Shown piece after piece: positions 47,409 through 56,643 of a DNA stretch of 64,000 bases. Made by a program: the position numbers and the translations under genes. This stretch comes from Leptothermofonsia sp049200465. GTDB taxonomy: Bacteria > Cyanobacteriota > Cyanobacteriia > Leptolyngbyales > Leptolyngbyaceae. The stretch spans positions 3,348,001 to 3,412,000 of the forward strand of contig NZ_CP120836.1 in assembly GCF_049200465.1 (NCBI RefSeq). The letters run 5' to 3'. Each line of letters starts with the position of its first letter. Within the stretch, counting starts at the first letter, position 1. The notes under the pieces are model-generated. The model made no database searches. It worked only from the letters and a program-made list of their open reading frames with translations, and had not been told where the DNA came from.

Positions 47409-48515
47409 TCAAGCCGCCTCTGGAGAGCTATTTTCCCGCTTTAAGATAAGCATTTCAGATCCAATCACCGGACTTCGGGCCAGCAGAATCCCCTCAGAAT
47501 CGGTAATCTCTAGCTTGCTAAAGTTCAATTGTCTTGCCCGCCCTAGCATTTCATCGGCTAACTTGTTCTGCTGAACCAAACTTAAACCATACCAGCCTGG
47601 CCCAACCTTAACAATCAAACGACTACTACGGAAGTTTGCCTGCACAGCCTGAATCAAGCCATTGACGTATTGATTACTCACCTCGGCAACCTGGTCCTGA
47701 ATCCGGGCAATTAACTTCTGCTCCGGTGTTAACTTCAGGGGGGGTGGTGCAGGCTTAGCCACTGGAGTAGGACTCATTGGGGTAAAAGGCTTTTGAGTGA
47801 CAGGCTTCTCTTCAGTTGATTTTGGCGCAGAGGGCTGGGCAGGCTCCGATCCTTTGATTTTTGGAGCGGCAGTTGGTTTAACAGGAGGCACGCTCACCTG
47901 AGGTGAGGAGTTTGTTTCTTTAGGCGCAGGAGACACAGCAACGGTGATGGGTTTGGGCTTGCTGGAGAATAAACCAGAGGTTACCCAGAGGAGCAAGATG
48001 AGAACTCCGGCGATCGCCCCTGTTAGCCCCCGGTCTGATAACTTCTCATTCCAGACCTCCGGCAAAAGTGCCCTGACCCACACCAAAAGTTGTTTCCAAA
48101 AGTCCTGAAACTGAAGCCAGGCAGAGCGAATCTTCTCCCACAAACCATTGCTCAAAATGGGAGCGGAACTTTCATCTGGAGTAATACCCGAATCAGAAAC
48201 TGAAAGGGGCTCTGGCTCTGGCTTTTCTAACTTTTCAACCACTTTCTCCAGGATGTGAATCATTGCTTTTAAAGCCTTAATTGTCTGAGCTTTAAGCAAT
48301 GGACGGGTTTGATCCCAATAATCCTGAAGGTTGTGGGAAAAAGATGGCTCTGTCCTTTCAGACAAGTGTTTAGAGTCTTTAACCGTCTGCTCAAGCGGAA
48401 CTGGAGGGGTTTCGCCAACCTCTTCTGTTGCCCGCTCAGGAGCATCAGGAGAGGGTTCAGGCATTCCCTGTAGTTCGTGATTTGGTAAGTCTGATGATGG
48501 CTGATCTTGGGTCAT
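47409..48515 (-). CDS. cyanobacterial hypothetical with one transmembrane helix
   Basis: From ATG 48515, with GGAGG seven bases upstream, the 368-aa protein has an acidic N-terminal domain of about 150 residues. One transmembrane helix (about 165-185, GAIAGVLILLLWVTSG) follows, then a Pro-rich linker and a C-terminal folded domain (LTPEQKLIARIQDQVAEVSNQY, RLIVKVGPGWYGL). The family is not named; the layout suggests a membrane-anchored periplasmic domain. Confidence 0.65.
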   Translation of the reverse strand: MTQDQPSSDLPNHELQGMPEPSPDAPERATEEVGETPPVPLEQTVKDSKHLSERTEPSFSHNLQDYWDQTRPLLKAQTIKALKAMIHILEKVVEKLEKPEPEPLSVSDSGITPDESSAPILSNGLWEKIRSAWLQFQDFWKQLLVWVRALLPEVWNEKLSDRGLTGAIAGVLILLLWVTSGLFSSKPKPITVAVSPAPKETNSSPQVSVPPVKPTAAPKIKGSEPAQPSAPKSTEEKPVTQKPFTPMSPTPVAKPAPPPLKLTPEQKLIARIQDQVAEVSNQYVNGLIQAVQANFRSSRLIVKVGPGWYGLSLVQQNKLADEMLGRARQLNFSKLEITDSEGILLARSPVIGSEMLILKRENSSPEAA

Positions 48516-48630
48516 GAAGCACCTCCAAGGCAGCATAAACAGACAAGTACGATACAGTTGCCGCCTTAGTGCTTCAATCTAGCATGGGGTGGGAGGAAAT
48601 GATCTCATACCCTCTACAGACACACCTTCC

Positions 48631-49077
48631 TCAACTCATTGCCTCCTGAAGTTGAATGGCAATACGCTCTCCAAATTCTGGATCCGTGTTTGCTAAACCC
48701 AACAGCTGGAGATACTCCTGACGGGTCAATCCGGCCTTTTCAATGATTGCCAGCGCCTCCGCTTCAATTTCCTGTTCAATTCGCTGTGATTCTGACTCAG
48801 TTTCTGCTCCCTGAAGTTCTCCCTCACGTCGTTCAATTAGGGCGACTACTTGCAAACAGGCATGCACAAACTGACTGACCTTTTCAGAAGGAATATTGTT
48901 GGGATCGAGTCCAAACCGATTAGTAATGATCTGTTCAGGTAGAGAATTTAGGCTGGTAGTAGAGGATGATGGCTCCTGTGCCAAACTTGCTGCATTGAAA
49001 TGGGGAAGTAACCATAGTAAAAGCGCTATGAAGGCAAGCCAAAAAGGTTTCCAGATTGAATGAAGCTGTCGTTGCAC
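48631..49077 (-). CDS. DUF4168-like exported protein
   Basis: The 148-aa protein starts with a signal peptide (KPFWLAFIALLLWLLPHFNAASLAQE) and continues as an alpha-helical DUF4168-like domain, with VSQFVHACLQVVALIERREGEL and a terminal YLQLLGLANTDPEFGERIAIQL. Homologues are secreted proteins of unknown function. It may be co-transcribed with the preceding upstream DNA only, as the 115-bp gap to the next gene lacks features. Confidence 0.7.
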   Translation of the reverse strand: MQRQLHSIWKPFWLAFIALLLWLLPHFNAASLAQEPSSSTTSLNSLPEQIITNRFGLDPNNIPSEKVSQFVHACLQVVALIERREGELQGAETESESQRIEQEIEAEALAIIEKAGLTRQEYLQLLGLANTDPEFGERIAIQLQEAMS

Positions 49078-49180
49078 AATACATCATGCCTCCCTCTACA
49101 ATCTAATAGCAATTTCTAATAGTAATTTGTTCGGGCATTTAATTTGTTCGGGCATTGCTGAATCTAGGTTTGCAATACTA

Positions 49181-49374
49181 ATGTAGATAGCCTTAATTAA
49201 CCTTAAGAAGGGGGAGTGGGGGCTGTGTCCCCACTCCCCCGAAATTATCCTCAATTTATCAATGTTAATTGAGTCAAGCTACTTAAATTCAGCAACATAG
49301 GGGTGGAGGGGCTTCGCCCCCAGTTAGGAGTTTCACCCCTGCACCCCATTCTCAGCCTAGTGGCGATCGCTATA
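49181..49374. repeat. adjacent family A (49181-49285) and family B (49296-49374) repeats
   Basis: The A copy has TGTAGATAGCC... through GGGGGCTGTGTCCCCAC to GTCAAGCTACTTA. The B copy follows with GGCTTCGCCCCCAGTTAGGAG and ends at GCGATCGCTATA. The stretch AAATTCAGCAACA between them resembles a MITE end. Confidence 0.55.
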
Positions 49375-49390
49375 TTCCAATATTCCAAAC

Positions 49391-49455
49391 AAAATCTCTG
49401 GATAGCGATTTTGTTTGAGTGATAAGCTTCGCCTATCACCAAACCTTCAGGAGAG
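49391..49455 (+). ncRNA. candidate structured RNA motif, copy 2
   Basis: This is homologous to 26910-26977. The hairpin GTGATAAGC-TTC-GCCTATCAC is followed by CAAACCTTCAGGAGAG, and the flank AAAATCTCTGGATAGCGAT aligns to copy 1. It lies about 30 nt upstream of a small membrane-protein relic. Confidence 0.45.
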
Positions 49456-49483
49456 TCGGGTGGAGTTGCTGACAAGCCGTCCT

Positions 49484-49876
49484 ATGATGCGATCGCCTTG
49501 GCTCAAAGTTTTTCGTTCGCTGGGATTAGAGTTCTGGCTTCTATTGCCTGTCCTGGGGGTTGCCTTTTGGCTAGGTAGCGTTTTTTTTAACGGATCAAAT
49601 GTTGAGTCGGGTCTATGAAATAACCAACCCGCTTGAGATCAAAAAGCGCCAGGGGAAAAAGCCATCCAAGGTAGTTGAATCCATTTCCATTGGAATGGAC
49701 CAGAAACAAGGGCTTGCAAAAGTGTAAAGACAGTCCACTTAACTCCTAAAGGAATGCAATTTGAGTTTCTGGTGAATGAACCTGAGCAAATAGAAGCAGA
49801 AATCAGTCGAGAGTTAGAATTACCCCGCGATCGCGTGAGAACTGGTGAAATTCAACCTCCCTCAGAATCGCCATAA
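49484..49876 (+). pseudogene. small membrane protein gene with two frameshifts
   Basis: The reading starts MMRSPWLKVFRSLGLEFWLLLPVLGVAFW, a transmembrane helix. It breaks at a T8 run near 49578-49585, continues in a second frame (TDQMLSRVYEITNPLEIKKRQG) to 49725, then resumes in the third frame (VKTVHLTPKGMQFEFLVNEPEQIEAEISRELELPRDRV). Together the pieces make a plausible 130-aa protein of a cyanobacterial type whose function is unknown. Sequencing error at homopolymers is a real alternative. Confidence 0.6.
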
Positions 49877-50013
49877 ATTTCATTTATATGGGTCGTCTCC
49901 ACTTTTCGTTTTTTATCGTCCCTACTCCAACCCGTCATTATTGAGGGAACATAGAGTTATCGGGGATACAAGTTTAGGTAGTGCACAGGTCATTTGATTC
50001 TTCAGGAGGAACT

Positions 50014-50580
50014 ATGCAACTACCGCTTCAAATCATGTTTCGCAATTTTGAGCCTTCGGATGCGATCGAAGCCAGAATCCGTCAACGGGTTGAGAAACTC
50101 AGTAAATTTTACAACCGAATTACTAACTGTCGGGTCATTGTTGAAGTTCCCCATCAGCATCACCACAAGGGCAAACTTTACCATGTCCAGATTGATTTAA
50201 CGATGCCTAATGGACAGTTGGTGATTAATCGAAACCCGGAACAACATCAGCCCCACGAAGATACTGAGGTTGCAATGCGAGATGCTTTTGCCGCCGCAGA
50301 ACGAAAACTCAAAGACTATGCGGACATACACCGACATGAAGTAAAAGTCCACGAAATGTCCCCCCATGGCCGTGTCATTAACCTGTTGCCGGAGGATGAT
50401 TACGGTTTTATTGAAACCCCCGATGGCCGCGAGATTTATTTCCATGCCAATAGCGTTTTGAATGGAGGTTTCCGCGATTTGCAAGTCGGTAGTAGTGTGC
50501 GATTTGTTGAGGAGTTGGGGGAAAAGGGCCCCCAAGCTAGCTCTGTTAGAGCCATTGGGAAGCATCCCCTACCGGATTGA
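50014..50580 (+). CDS. HPF/RaiA-type ribosome-associated protein fused to a cold-shock-like domain
   Basis: The 188-aa protein starts at ATG 50014 after AGGAGGAACT. Residues 1-110 resemble the HPF/RaiA domain that binds the ribosomal A/P sites under stress (MQLPLQIMFRNFEPSDAIEARIRQRVEKL). Residues about 118-180 form a cold-shock-like OB domain (GRVINLLPEDDYGFIETPDGREIYFHANSVL). This differs from the long HPF with a dimerisation domain and is a known variant in bacteria. Confidence 0.85.
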   Translation: MQLPLQIMFRNFEPSDAIEARIRQRVEKLSKFYNRITNCRVIVEVPHQHHHKGKLYHVQIDLTMPNGQLVINRNPEQHQPHEDTEVAMRDAFAAAERKLKDYADIHRHEVKVHEMSPHGRVINLLPEDDYGFIETPDGREIYFHANSVLNGGFRDLQVGSSVRFVEELGEKGPQASSVRAIGKHPLPD

Positions 50581-50648
50581 GCAACCCTCAAACCAGAACT
50601 GAACTCTTCTGGTTGCGGGAAAACCGTTAGGAAAGGGAGGTAAATTGT

Positions 50649-51080
50649 ATGGCAAGTGTTAATGAATTTGGTGAAACGAACGCATCTGAATCTCAACGGG
50701 ATACTCCGCCAGAAGAAGTTTTACTATCTGAACTGGTCAATACCGATGACCTTAACCCTACCGGAGAAGGGGTGTTTGATTTTGATGGGGCAACCGAACC
50801 CAGGTTATTCACCCTGAGAATGCCCCAACACCGTGACTCGGATACGACAGGAGGAGACCCGGACGATGACTGGTATCAGGCTGAGGTTGTGGGGGAAGAA
50901 GCGGTGGGTGGAGAAAACCCCACCCCTGACCAAAACGTCACCGAAGATTTACTGCGCTCAGCCGGAATCCCGATGGTAGATGGAGAGTCAGTGCATACGC
51001 AAGACAAGCTAGAGTCGCGCGATCGCCGCCGCTGGGAACTCAATCCGGAGTCTGCCGAAGATTACCAGGAACGAGATTAG
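50649..51080 (+). CDS. DUF6335-like acidic hypothetical protein
   Basis: The 143-aa acidic protein has GGDPDDDWYQAEVVGEEAVGGENPTPDQNV and the C-terminal RDRRRWELNPESAEDYQER typical of cyanobacterial DUF6335-like proteins of unknown function. It lies 68 bp after the HPF gene with AAGGGAGG before its ATG, so it may share that transcript. Confidence 0.7.
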   Translation: MASVNEFGETNASESQRDTPPEEVLLSELVNTDDLNPTGEGVFDFDGATEPRLFTLRMPQHRDSDTTGGDPDDDWYQAEVVGEEAVGGENPTPDQNVTEDLLRSAGIPMVDGESVHTQDKLESRDRRRWELNPESAEDYQERD

Positions 51081-51149
51081 AACCGATAGTCTAGCAGACG
51101 AAGTTGGAACTTCGCCACGAGAAAGTGTGAAATTATTCCTTAACAACCT

Positions 51150-53090
51150 CTAAATATCCAGATCCGTCAAATTGAGTTTAGGGCCGTAGGTTTCAATAAA
51201 TTCACGCCGGGGGGCGACGCGATCGCCCATCAATACGGTGAACACCCGGTCTGCCTCAGCTGCATCCTCAATTTCCACCTGCTTCAGAGTGCGAGTTTCT
51301 GGATTCATGGTAGTGTCCCAGAGCTGATCGGGCATCATTTCACCCAGGCCCTTAAACCGCTGGATCTCGTACTTGGCATTCTCGCCAAAGCCCGCAATAA
51401 TCTGATCCCGTTCGCGATCGCTGTAGCAATAGTAGTGATTGCGTCCCCGCTCAATCTTGTACAGCGGTGGGCAGGCAATGTAAACAAAGCCCTGATCTAC
51501 CATGGCCCGCTGATAGCGGTAAAAGAACGTCAGCAGCAGCGTCCGAATGTGGGCTCCATCGACATCTGCATCAGTCATAATCACAATTCGATGGTAGCGA
51601 AGTTGGGAAGAATCAAATTCTTCGCCTTTAATACCAAGGCCGAGAGCTGTGATGAGCGCCTGAATCTCGGTGTTTTTGTAGATTTTGGCGTCATCGGTTT
51701 TCTCGATATTCAAAATCTTGCCTCGCAGGGGAAGGATGGCCTGGAAGCGGCGATCGCGCCCTTGCTTGGCACTGCCCCCGGCCGAATCACCCTCTACAAT
51801 AAATATCTCTGACTCGGAAGGATCTCGACTGCTGCAATCCGCCAGCTTACCCGGCAACGTAGAAGACTCCAGCACCGATTTGCGCCGCACCAGTTCCCGT
51901 GCTTTACGAGCCGCCTCTGCCGCATTAAACGCCTGAATCGCCTTCTCCAGGATAGAATCGGCAACACTGGGATGGAATTCCAGGTATTCCGTCAACACCT
52001 CACCGACGATTGAATCCACAATCCCTCGGACTTCAGTGTTACCCAGTTTCGTCTTGGTCTGGCCTTCAAACTCCGGGTCGGGCACCTTCACTGAAATCAC
52101 GCCCGTTAAACCTTCGCGGATATTTTCACCTGCCAGATTCGAGTCATTTTCCTTCAGTTTGTTGCGCTTACGGGCGATCGCGTTCATCGTCCGGGTCAGC
52201 ACCGCCTTGAGCCCTTCCAGATGAGTACCGCCATCAATAGTGCGGATGTTGTTGGCAAACCCAAGCAGGTTATCTGTGTAAGCATCGGTACACCACTGCA
52301 ATGCCACCTCAACCTGTACATTGTTACGCTCTCCCTGAATGTGAATCACCTCTTCATTCAAGGGTTGCTTATCTGCATTCATGTAGCTGACGTATTCCCG
52401 GATGCCACCCTCGTAGAAGTAAACCTCAACGTGGGGTTCCTCCAGATTGAGATACTCCAGCCGATTATCCGTAAAGGTAATCTTGACACCACCATTCAGA
52501 AAAGCCAATTCCCGCAAACGCCCCGCCAGTGTTGCGTAGTCAAAAATAATCCCAGTGGTGAAGATCGTGATATCAGGCAGAAAAGTGACAGAGGTCCCCG
52601 TCCGATCATCAGTTCCTGGCTTGACCTGTAATTCAGTCTGCGGAATCCCTCGCTGAAATCGTTGGGTATGCACCTTGCGATCGCGCCAAACGGTCACCTC
52701 AACCCACTCAGATAAAGCGTTGACCACAGAGATCCCGACTCCATGCAGCCCCCCTGAAACCTTGTAACCGCCGCCTTCACCAAACTTACCCCCCGCTCCC
52801 AGCTTGGTTAAGACGGTCTCCAGCGCCGACTTACCAGTTCTCGGATGAATATCCGTCGGAATTCCACGCCCATCGTCCACAACCGTGACAGAACCGTCGG
52901 CATTCAGCGTCACATCAATATTCTTACAGTAGCCAGCCAGTGCCTCATCAACAGAATTGTCTACAACCTCGTAAACTAGATGGTGAAGTCCTCTGGGTCC
53001 GGTGCTGCCAATGTACATTCCTGGACGCTTCCGAACGTGCTCAATTCCTTCCAGGACTTGAATCTGTTCCGCACCGTAGTTATTCGTCAT
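51150..53090 (-). CDS. gyrB: DNA gyrase subunit B
   Basis: The 646-aa ATPase subunit has the GHKL ATP site (EVVDNSVDEALAG, VVDDGRGIP, GGLHGVGISVVNALSE) and the TOPRIM motifs EGDSAGGSAKQGRDR and DADVDGAHIRTLLLTFFYR. The C-terminal 'QxxRFKGLGEMMPDQLW' block is present. The start at ATG 53090 gives MTNNYGAEQIQVLEG, the family norm. It diverges from miaA. Confidence 0.95.
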   Translation of the reverse strand: MTNNYGAEQIQVLEGIEHVRKRPGMYIGSTGPRGLHHLVYEVVDNSVDEALAGYCKNIDVTLNADGSVTVVDDGRGIPTDIHPRTGKSALETVLTKLGAGGKFGEGGGYKVSGGLHGVGISVVNALSEWVEVTVWRDRKVHTQRFQRGIPQTELQVKPGTDDRTGTSVTFLPDITIFTTGIIFDYATLAGRLRELAFLNGGVKITFTDNRLEYLNLEEPHVEVYFYEGGIREYVSYMNADKQPLNEEVIHIQGERNNVQVEVALQWCTDAYTDNLLGFANNIRTIDGGTHLEGLKAVLTRTMNAIARKRNKLKENDSNLAGENIREGLTGVISVKVPDPEFEGQTKTKLGNTEVRGIVDSIVGEVLTEYLEFHPSVADSILEKAIQAFNAAEAARKARELVRRKSVLESSTLPGKLADCSSRDPSESEIFIVEGDSAGGSAKQGRDRRFQAILPLRGKILNIEKTDDAKIYKNTEIQALITALGLGIKGEEFDSSQLRYHRIVIMTDADVDGAHIRTLLLTFFYRYQRAMVDQGFVYIACPPLYKIERGRNHYYCYSDRERDQIIAGFGENAKYEIQRFKGLGEMMPDQLWDTTMNPETRTLKQVEIEDAAEADRVFTVLMGDRVAPRREFIETYGPKLNLTDLDI

Positions 53091-53215
53091 GGATTTCAGC
53101 GCTCCAACCAATAAACGGTCTCAAGCTGTCTTTAGCAAAAAAGACCAAAACTGTTCAAAATTCTAACACAAAAGGGTTATAAGCGATTCTAGAACTGTCT
53201 CCTGAGTAATTTTTA

Positions 53216-54370
53216 ATGGGGATGGATCGTTATCTTCATTTTATGTCAGGTCTTAATAACATTACAGCGAAAAATAATACGTTAGTACCAGGCTTGATCG
53301 TCGTCTGTGGCCCTACCGCAACGGGTAAATCAGGACTGGCGATCGCTTTAGCAAAGCGGTTGCATTCTGTCATTCTTAGCGCCGATTCGCGTCAAGTATA
53401 TCGAGAATTTAACATTGGCACTGCAAAACCCTCCCTGTCTCAGCAGCAAGAAGTTCCCCACTACTTAATTGATATCTGTAATCCTACGGAGACGTTAACC
53501 GTAGCAGAATATCAGCAGCAAGCTCAGGAATTGATTGAGAAAGGGTTGGGGGCTAAGCCAGAAGTCAGGGGGCAGGAGTCAGAGGTCGGGAGCCAGGCGT
53601 CAGAAGGAGCCGGGAAACAGGAGGAATGCCTGTTGCCTGTTGCCCGTCACCTGTTGCCTTCATTCAGAACTCAAAACTCAAAACCCAAAACGCCATCACC
53701 CTCACCCCATCACTCCATTACTCCCTTCCCCCTCCTTGTTGGTGGAACTGGACTTTACATTAAATCCATTGTGAGAGGGATGAAGATTCCGCGGGTGCCG
53801 CCCCAACCGGAATTGCGATCGCAACTTCAATCCCTGGGTCAGCACCAGTGCTACGCCATGCTTCAGCAGGTTGACCCTACTTCAGCCGCCAAAATTCATC
53901 CAAATGATACAGTCAGGACCCTGCGATCGCTGGAAGTCTTTTACACTACGGGCTACCCTATCTCAGAACAACAGGGGGAGGCTCCTCCAACCTATCCCAT
54001 CCTGCAAATTGGCTTGGACTGTGACTCGGCAGCACTCCAACATCGAATTAAGCAGCGCACGGAGCAAATGGTAGAGTCTGGTCTAGTGGAGGAGGTTGAG
54101 TGCCTATGTCAAAAATATGGAGTAGATTTACCGTTGCTCAACACTCTGGGTTATGCCGAGTTCAAGCAATATCTGGTCGGTGAGATCTCCTTAAATGAAG
54201 CCAAAGCACTCACTGTATTGCACACTCGTCAGTTCGCCAAACGTCAGCGTACCTGGTTTCGGGCTGATCCCAACATTGAGTGGTTCGATTCGGAAGATCC
54301 CAATCTTGTAGAAAACGTAGGTAAAAGGATTGAACCTTTCATTGAGAAAATACTCTTTTACCAGCATTGA
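53216..54370 (+). CDS. miaA: tRNA dimethylallyltransferase with an inserted low-complexity segment
   Basis: MiaA transfers the dimethylallyl group to A37 of tRNAs reading U-starting codons. The P-loop GPTATGKS (32-39), SADSRQVYR, PLLVGGTGLYIKS and the C-terminal RQFAKRQRTWFR are present. At 384 aa it is about 60-70 residues longer than usual. The extra stretch (residues about 111-171, nt about 53549-53730) separates AQELIEKG from PLLVGGT and reads like spacer DNA (GGAGTCAGAGGTCGGGAGCC; CAGAACTCAAAACTCAAAA). Function probably persists because the segment stays in frame, but this is inference. Confidence 0.85.
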   Translation: MGMDRYLHFMSGLNNITAKNNTLVPGLIVVCGPTATGKSGLAIALAKRLHSVILSADSRQVYREFNIGTAKPSLSQQQEVPHYLIDICNPTETLTVAEYQQQAQELIEKGLGAKPEVRGQESEVGSQASEGAGKQEECLLPVARHLLPSFRTQNSKPKTPSPSPHHSITPFPLLVGGTGLYIKSIVRGMKIPRVPPQPELRSQLQSLGQHQCYAMLQQVDPTSAAKIHPNDTVRTLRSLEVFYTTGYPISEQQGEAPPTYPILQIGLDCDSAALQHRIKQRTEQMVESGLVEEVECLCQKYGVDLPLLNTLGYAEFKQYLVGEISLNEAKALTVLHTRQFAKRQRTWFRADPNIEWFDSEDPNLVENVGKRIEPFIEKILFYQH

Positions 54371-54386
54371 TTTCATTGCCTGATCT

Positions 54387-56099
54387 ATGAACTTCTCTTT
54401 ACCAGGTCAAGCCCCAAAAAAGATTGGGATATTCTTCGGTTTTCTGGGAGTGGGGATTCTATTCCGGTTCTGGACGTTTTTTCAGTCAGGGTTGGATTGG
54501 GATGAAAGCCTTTACACCCTGGTTTCGCAGAGCATGCTGAATGGAAACCTTCCTTACATCGAAGTCTGGGACAATAAACCCATTGGCATCTATGTGCTAT
54601 ACGTAATCGCCTTTTCGCTCTTTGGGAAATCGATTTTTGCCATCAGGCTACTATCTTGTTTGGCGATCGCAACCACCTGTTACGTTTTGTACTATTTGGG
54701 TCGGCTTTTTGGTAAAGATGTTGGTAAAGATGGTCGGGCGATCGGATTATTTGCTGCACTTATTTATGTCGCTTCTTCCCTCCAAAACGAAGGAACTGCC
54801 GCCAACACTGAAATATTTTTTATACCCTTTGTAGCAACCGCCTATTATTTGATATTTCTTGAGTGGCTTCAAACCAATCAGAATCTAAAGCGAAAAAAAT
54901 GGACTTTCTCAATTATTGGTCTCTTACTTGGGGTAGCCTTTATCATTAAATACATCGTTATCTATGACCTGATAGCCATCTTATTACTTACGATTCTTCA
55001 ACCGTTCTTTAGATCCTCTTTTAATGGAAGGCAGCATTTTGATAATTTGATTATCCTTACACTTCTACTGTTCGGGTTCCTGCTGCCATTTTTACTAATG
55101 GCAAGTGTTTTTATCTTTAATGGATATTTCTCAGATTTTTTCTATGCAAACTTCACAGCTAACAAAATCCGAACAATCGATCGCGGCTTTTCTGCAACCG
55201 TAGTTGCGAAAGCTTTTCTATCCCATTTGTTAAGTAATTTTCCACTTTGGCTCTGTTTTGGCTTAACTTATCTAACACTGATTTCTAAATTCTCCAGAAG
55301 AATTTTATCCATCGAACGAACGCTACTACTTCTTTTGCTTCTTTGGATTCTGATTCCCCTGACCGGAATTTTCCTAACCTTTAGAGTTCGTTTTTATGCC
55401 CACTACTTTCTACCCCTGCTCCCCCCCCTCAGCCTTGTTACCGCATTCTTCCTGACTAGAGTATTTTGGCGACAGACCTTCTTGAAGAACTTATTTCCAG
55501 GTAGAAATAATTTCAACAAAGGCACCGGTAAGCAGAGTAAAAGATTAATTGCAACTCAGAATCCAATCTCTGAGACTCATATCAGCTCCCTGGAAAGCTA
55601 TCAACCATGCTTTCTATGGCTATTAGTAGCCATTCTATTCATTGGCTTTTATGCCACTCCCGATTTTAGAAAAAGTATTAGGTTTTTCTACTTTCGCTAT
55701 GTCAAAGGAGTTCCTGATTACCAGGATAAACCTGCCGAAGTTGCTAAGTACCTTCAACTGCGTGTGAATCCCCACGAATATATTTATATAGCCGATTATG
55801 ACCCAGTTGTATATTTCCTTTCCAATACTAAAATTCCAACCAAATATGCTTATCCATTTTTCTTAATCGGAGATAATTTGCCCAAGGTAGCAGGTGTTAA
55901 CTCCATTCAAGAACTATCTTCTCTGATGAGCAAGCGCCCTCTTTATATAGTCATGAGTACAATCAGCAAGGAAGGTAAGCATAATCGACTATTCTATTCA
56001 GAATTAAATCATTGGCTTAAACGCGATTATTTTCTTGAAAAGGAAGATGATGAAGTGAAACTTTACCGCAGAAAATCTGCTGAGAACGTTCACAAATAG
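54387..56099 (+). CDS. integral membrane glycosyltransferase (ArnT/PMT-like, GT39/GT83 type)
   Basis: The 570-aa protein has about ten to twelve transmembrane helices with the catalytic acidic motif in the first loop (LDWDESLYTLVSQSMLNG). The loop EVWDNKPIGIY and a C-terminal periplasmic domain of about 150 residues fit lipid-linked-sugar glycosyltransferases of the ArnT/PMT group. The sugar and acceptor are unknown. It lies 16 bp after miaA and could be co-transcribed; lower GC content than its neighbours suggests separate origin. Confidence 0.82.
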   Translation: MNFSLPGQAPKKIGIFFGFLGVGILFRFWTFFQSGLDWDESLYTLVSQSMLNGNLPYIEVWDNKPIGIYVLYVIAFSLFGKSIFAIRLLSCLAIATTCYVLYYLGRLFGKDVGKDGRAIGLFAALIYVASSLQNEGTAANTEIFFIPFVATAYYLIFLEWLQTNQNLKRKKWTFSIIGLLLGVAFIIKYIVIYDLIAILLLTILQPFFRSSFNGRQHFDNLIILTLLLFGFLLPFLLMASVFIFNGYFSDFFYANFTANKIRTIDRGFSATVVAKAFLSHLLSNFPLWLCFGLTYLTLISKFSRRILSIERTLLLLLLLWILIPLTGIFLTFRVRFYAHYFLPLLPPLSLVTAFFLTRVFWRQTFLKNLFPGRNNFNKGTGKQSKRLIATQNPISETHISSLESYQPCFLWLLVAILFIGFYATPDFRKSIRFFYFRYVKGVPDYQDKPAEVAKYLQLRVNPHEYIYIADYDPVVYFLSNTKIPTKYAYPFFLIGDNLPKVAGVNSIQELSSLMSKRPLYIVMSTISKEGKHNRLFYSELNHWLKRDYFLEKEDDEVKLYRRKSAENVHK

Positions 56100-56185
56100 T
56101 TTGTGAACAAGGAGACTTGGGGGGAGAAGCCTCCACGCAGGAGTGGACCCTCTGCACCCCATTCAAATTTCAAGAAAGATGGTTA

Positions 56186-56208
56186 TAAGTAGCTAGGCGC
56201 AATTATCA
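56186..56208 (+). repeat. family A end fragment
   Basis: TAAGTAGCTAGGCGCAATTA is an isolated right end of a family A element, next to degraded GC-rich repeat sequence (56120-56165). Confidence 0.45.
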
Positions 56209-56345
56209 ATCATCCCAATTCTTCTCTGCTATTTTCTTTATCCAAAGACTGTAAGTTCATATAAATTTCACCTCATTTCCCAAGTTGATTTACCAGTTTT
56301 TTATTTGCTCTGGGCTAGCATCTCTGTAGAAATACGAGTTTGATT

Positions 56346-56446
56346 TATAGTATCGCCAGGTTGCTTAGGACACTGGGTTTAAGGGGGTGTGGGGGCGAAG
56401 CCCCCAGCCAGGGGTTCTACCCTTGCACCCCGTCCTAAGCATAGTA
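56346..56446 (+). repeat. palindromic repeat family B, copy 6
   Basis: It has the left end TATAGTATCGCCAGG, the core GGGGGCGAAGCCCCCAGCC and AGGGGTTCTACCCTTG, and the right end AGCATAGTA. Further on, GTCTTGACAGACCA at 56535 matches the short repeat near 31080. Confidence 0.6.
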
Positions 56447-56643
56447 ATCCGTCAGGATAGATTTGAGGGGTAGCTCAAATCTATTAAAATAAAATCCATT
56501 TCCAGGGTGTTTTGAGGAGTTGAAACCCCTCAAAACAGTCTTGACAGACCAGTAGTGGCTATGACTATAGGGTTGAACTACCTTCCCATTATTGCCGCGC
56601 TGCTTCCAGGGGTGCTTTTTCCGCCATCAAGAAGCTTTGCTAG

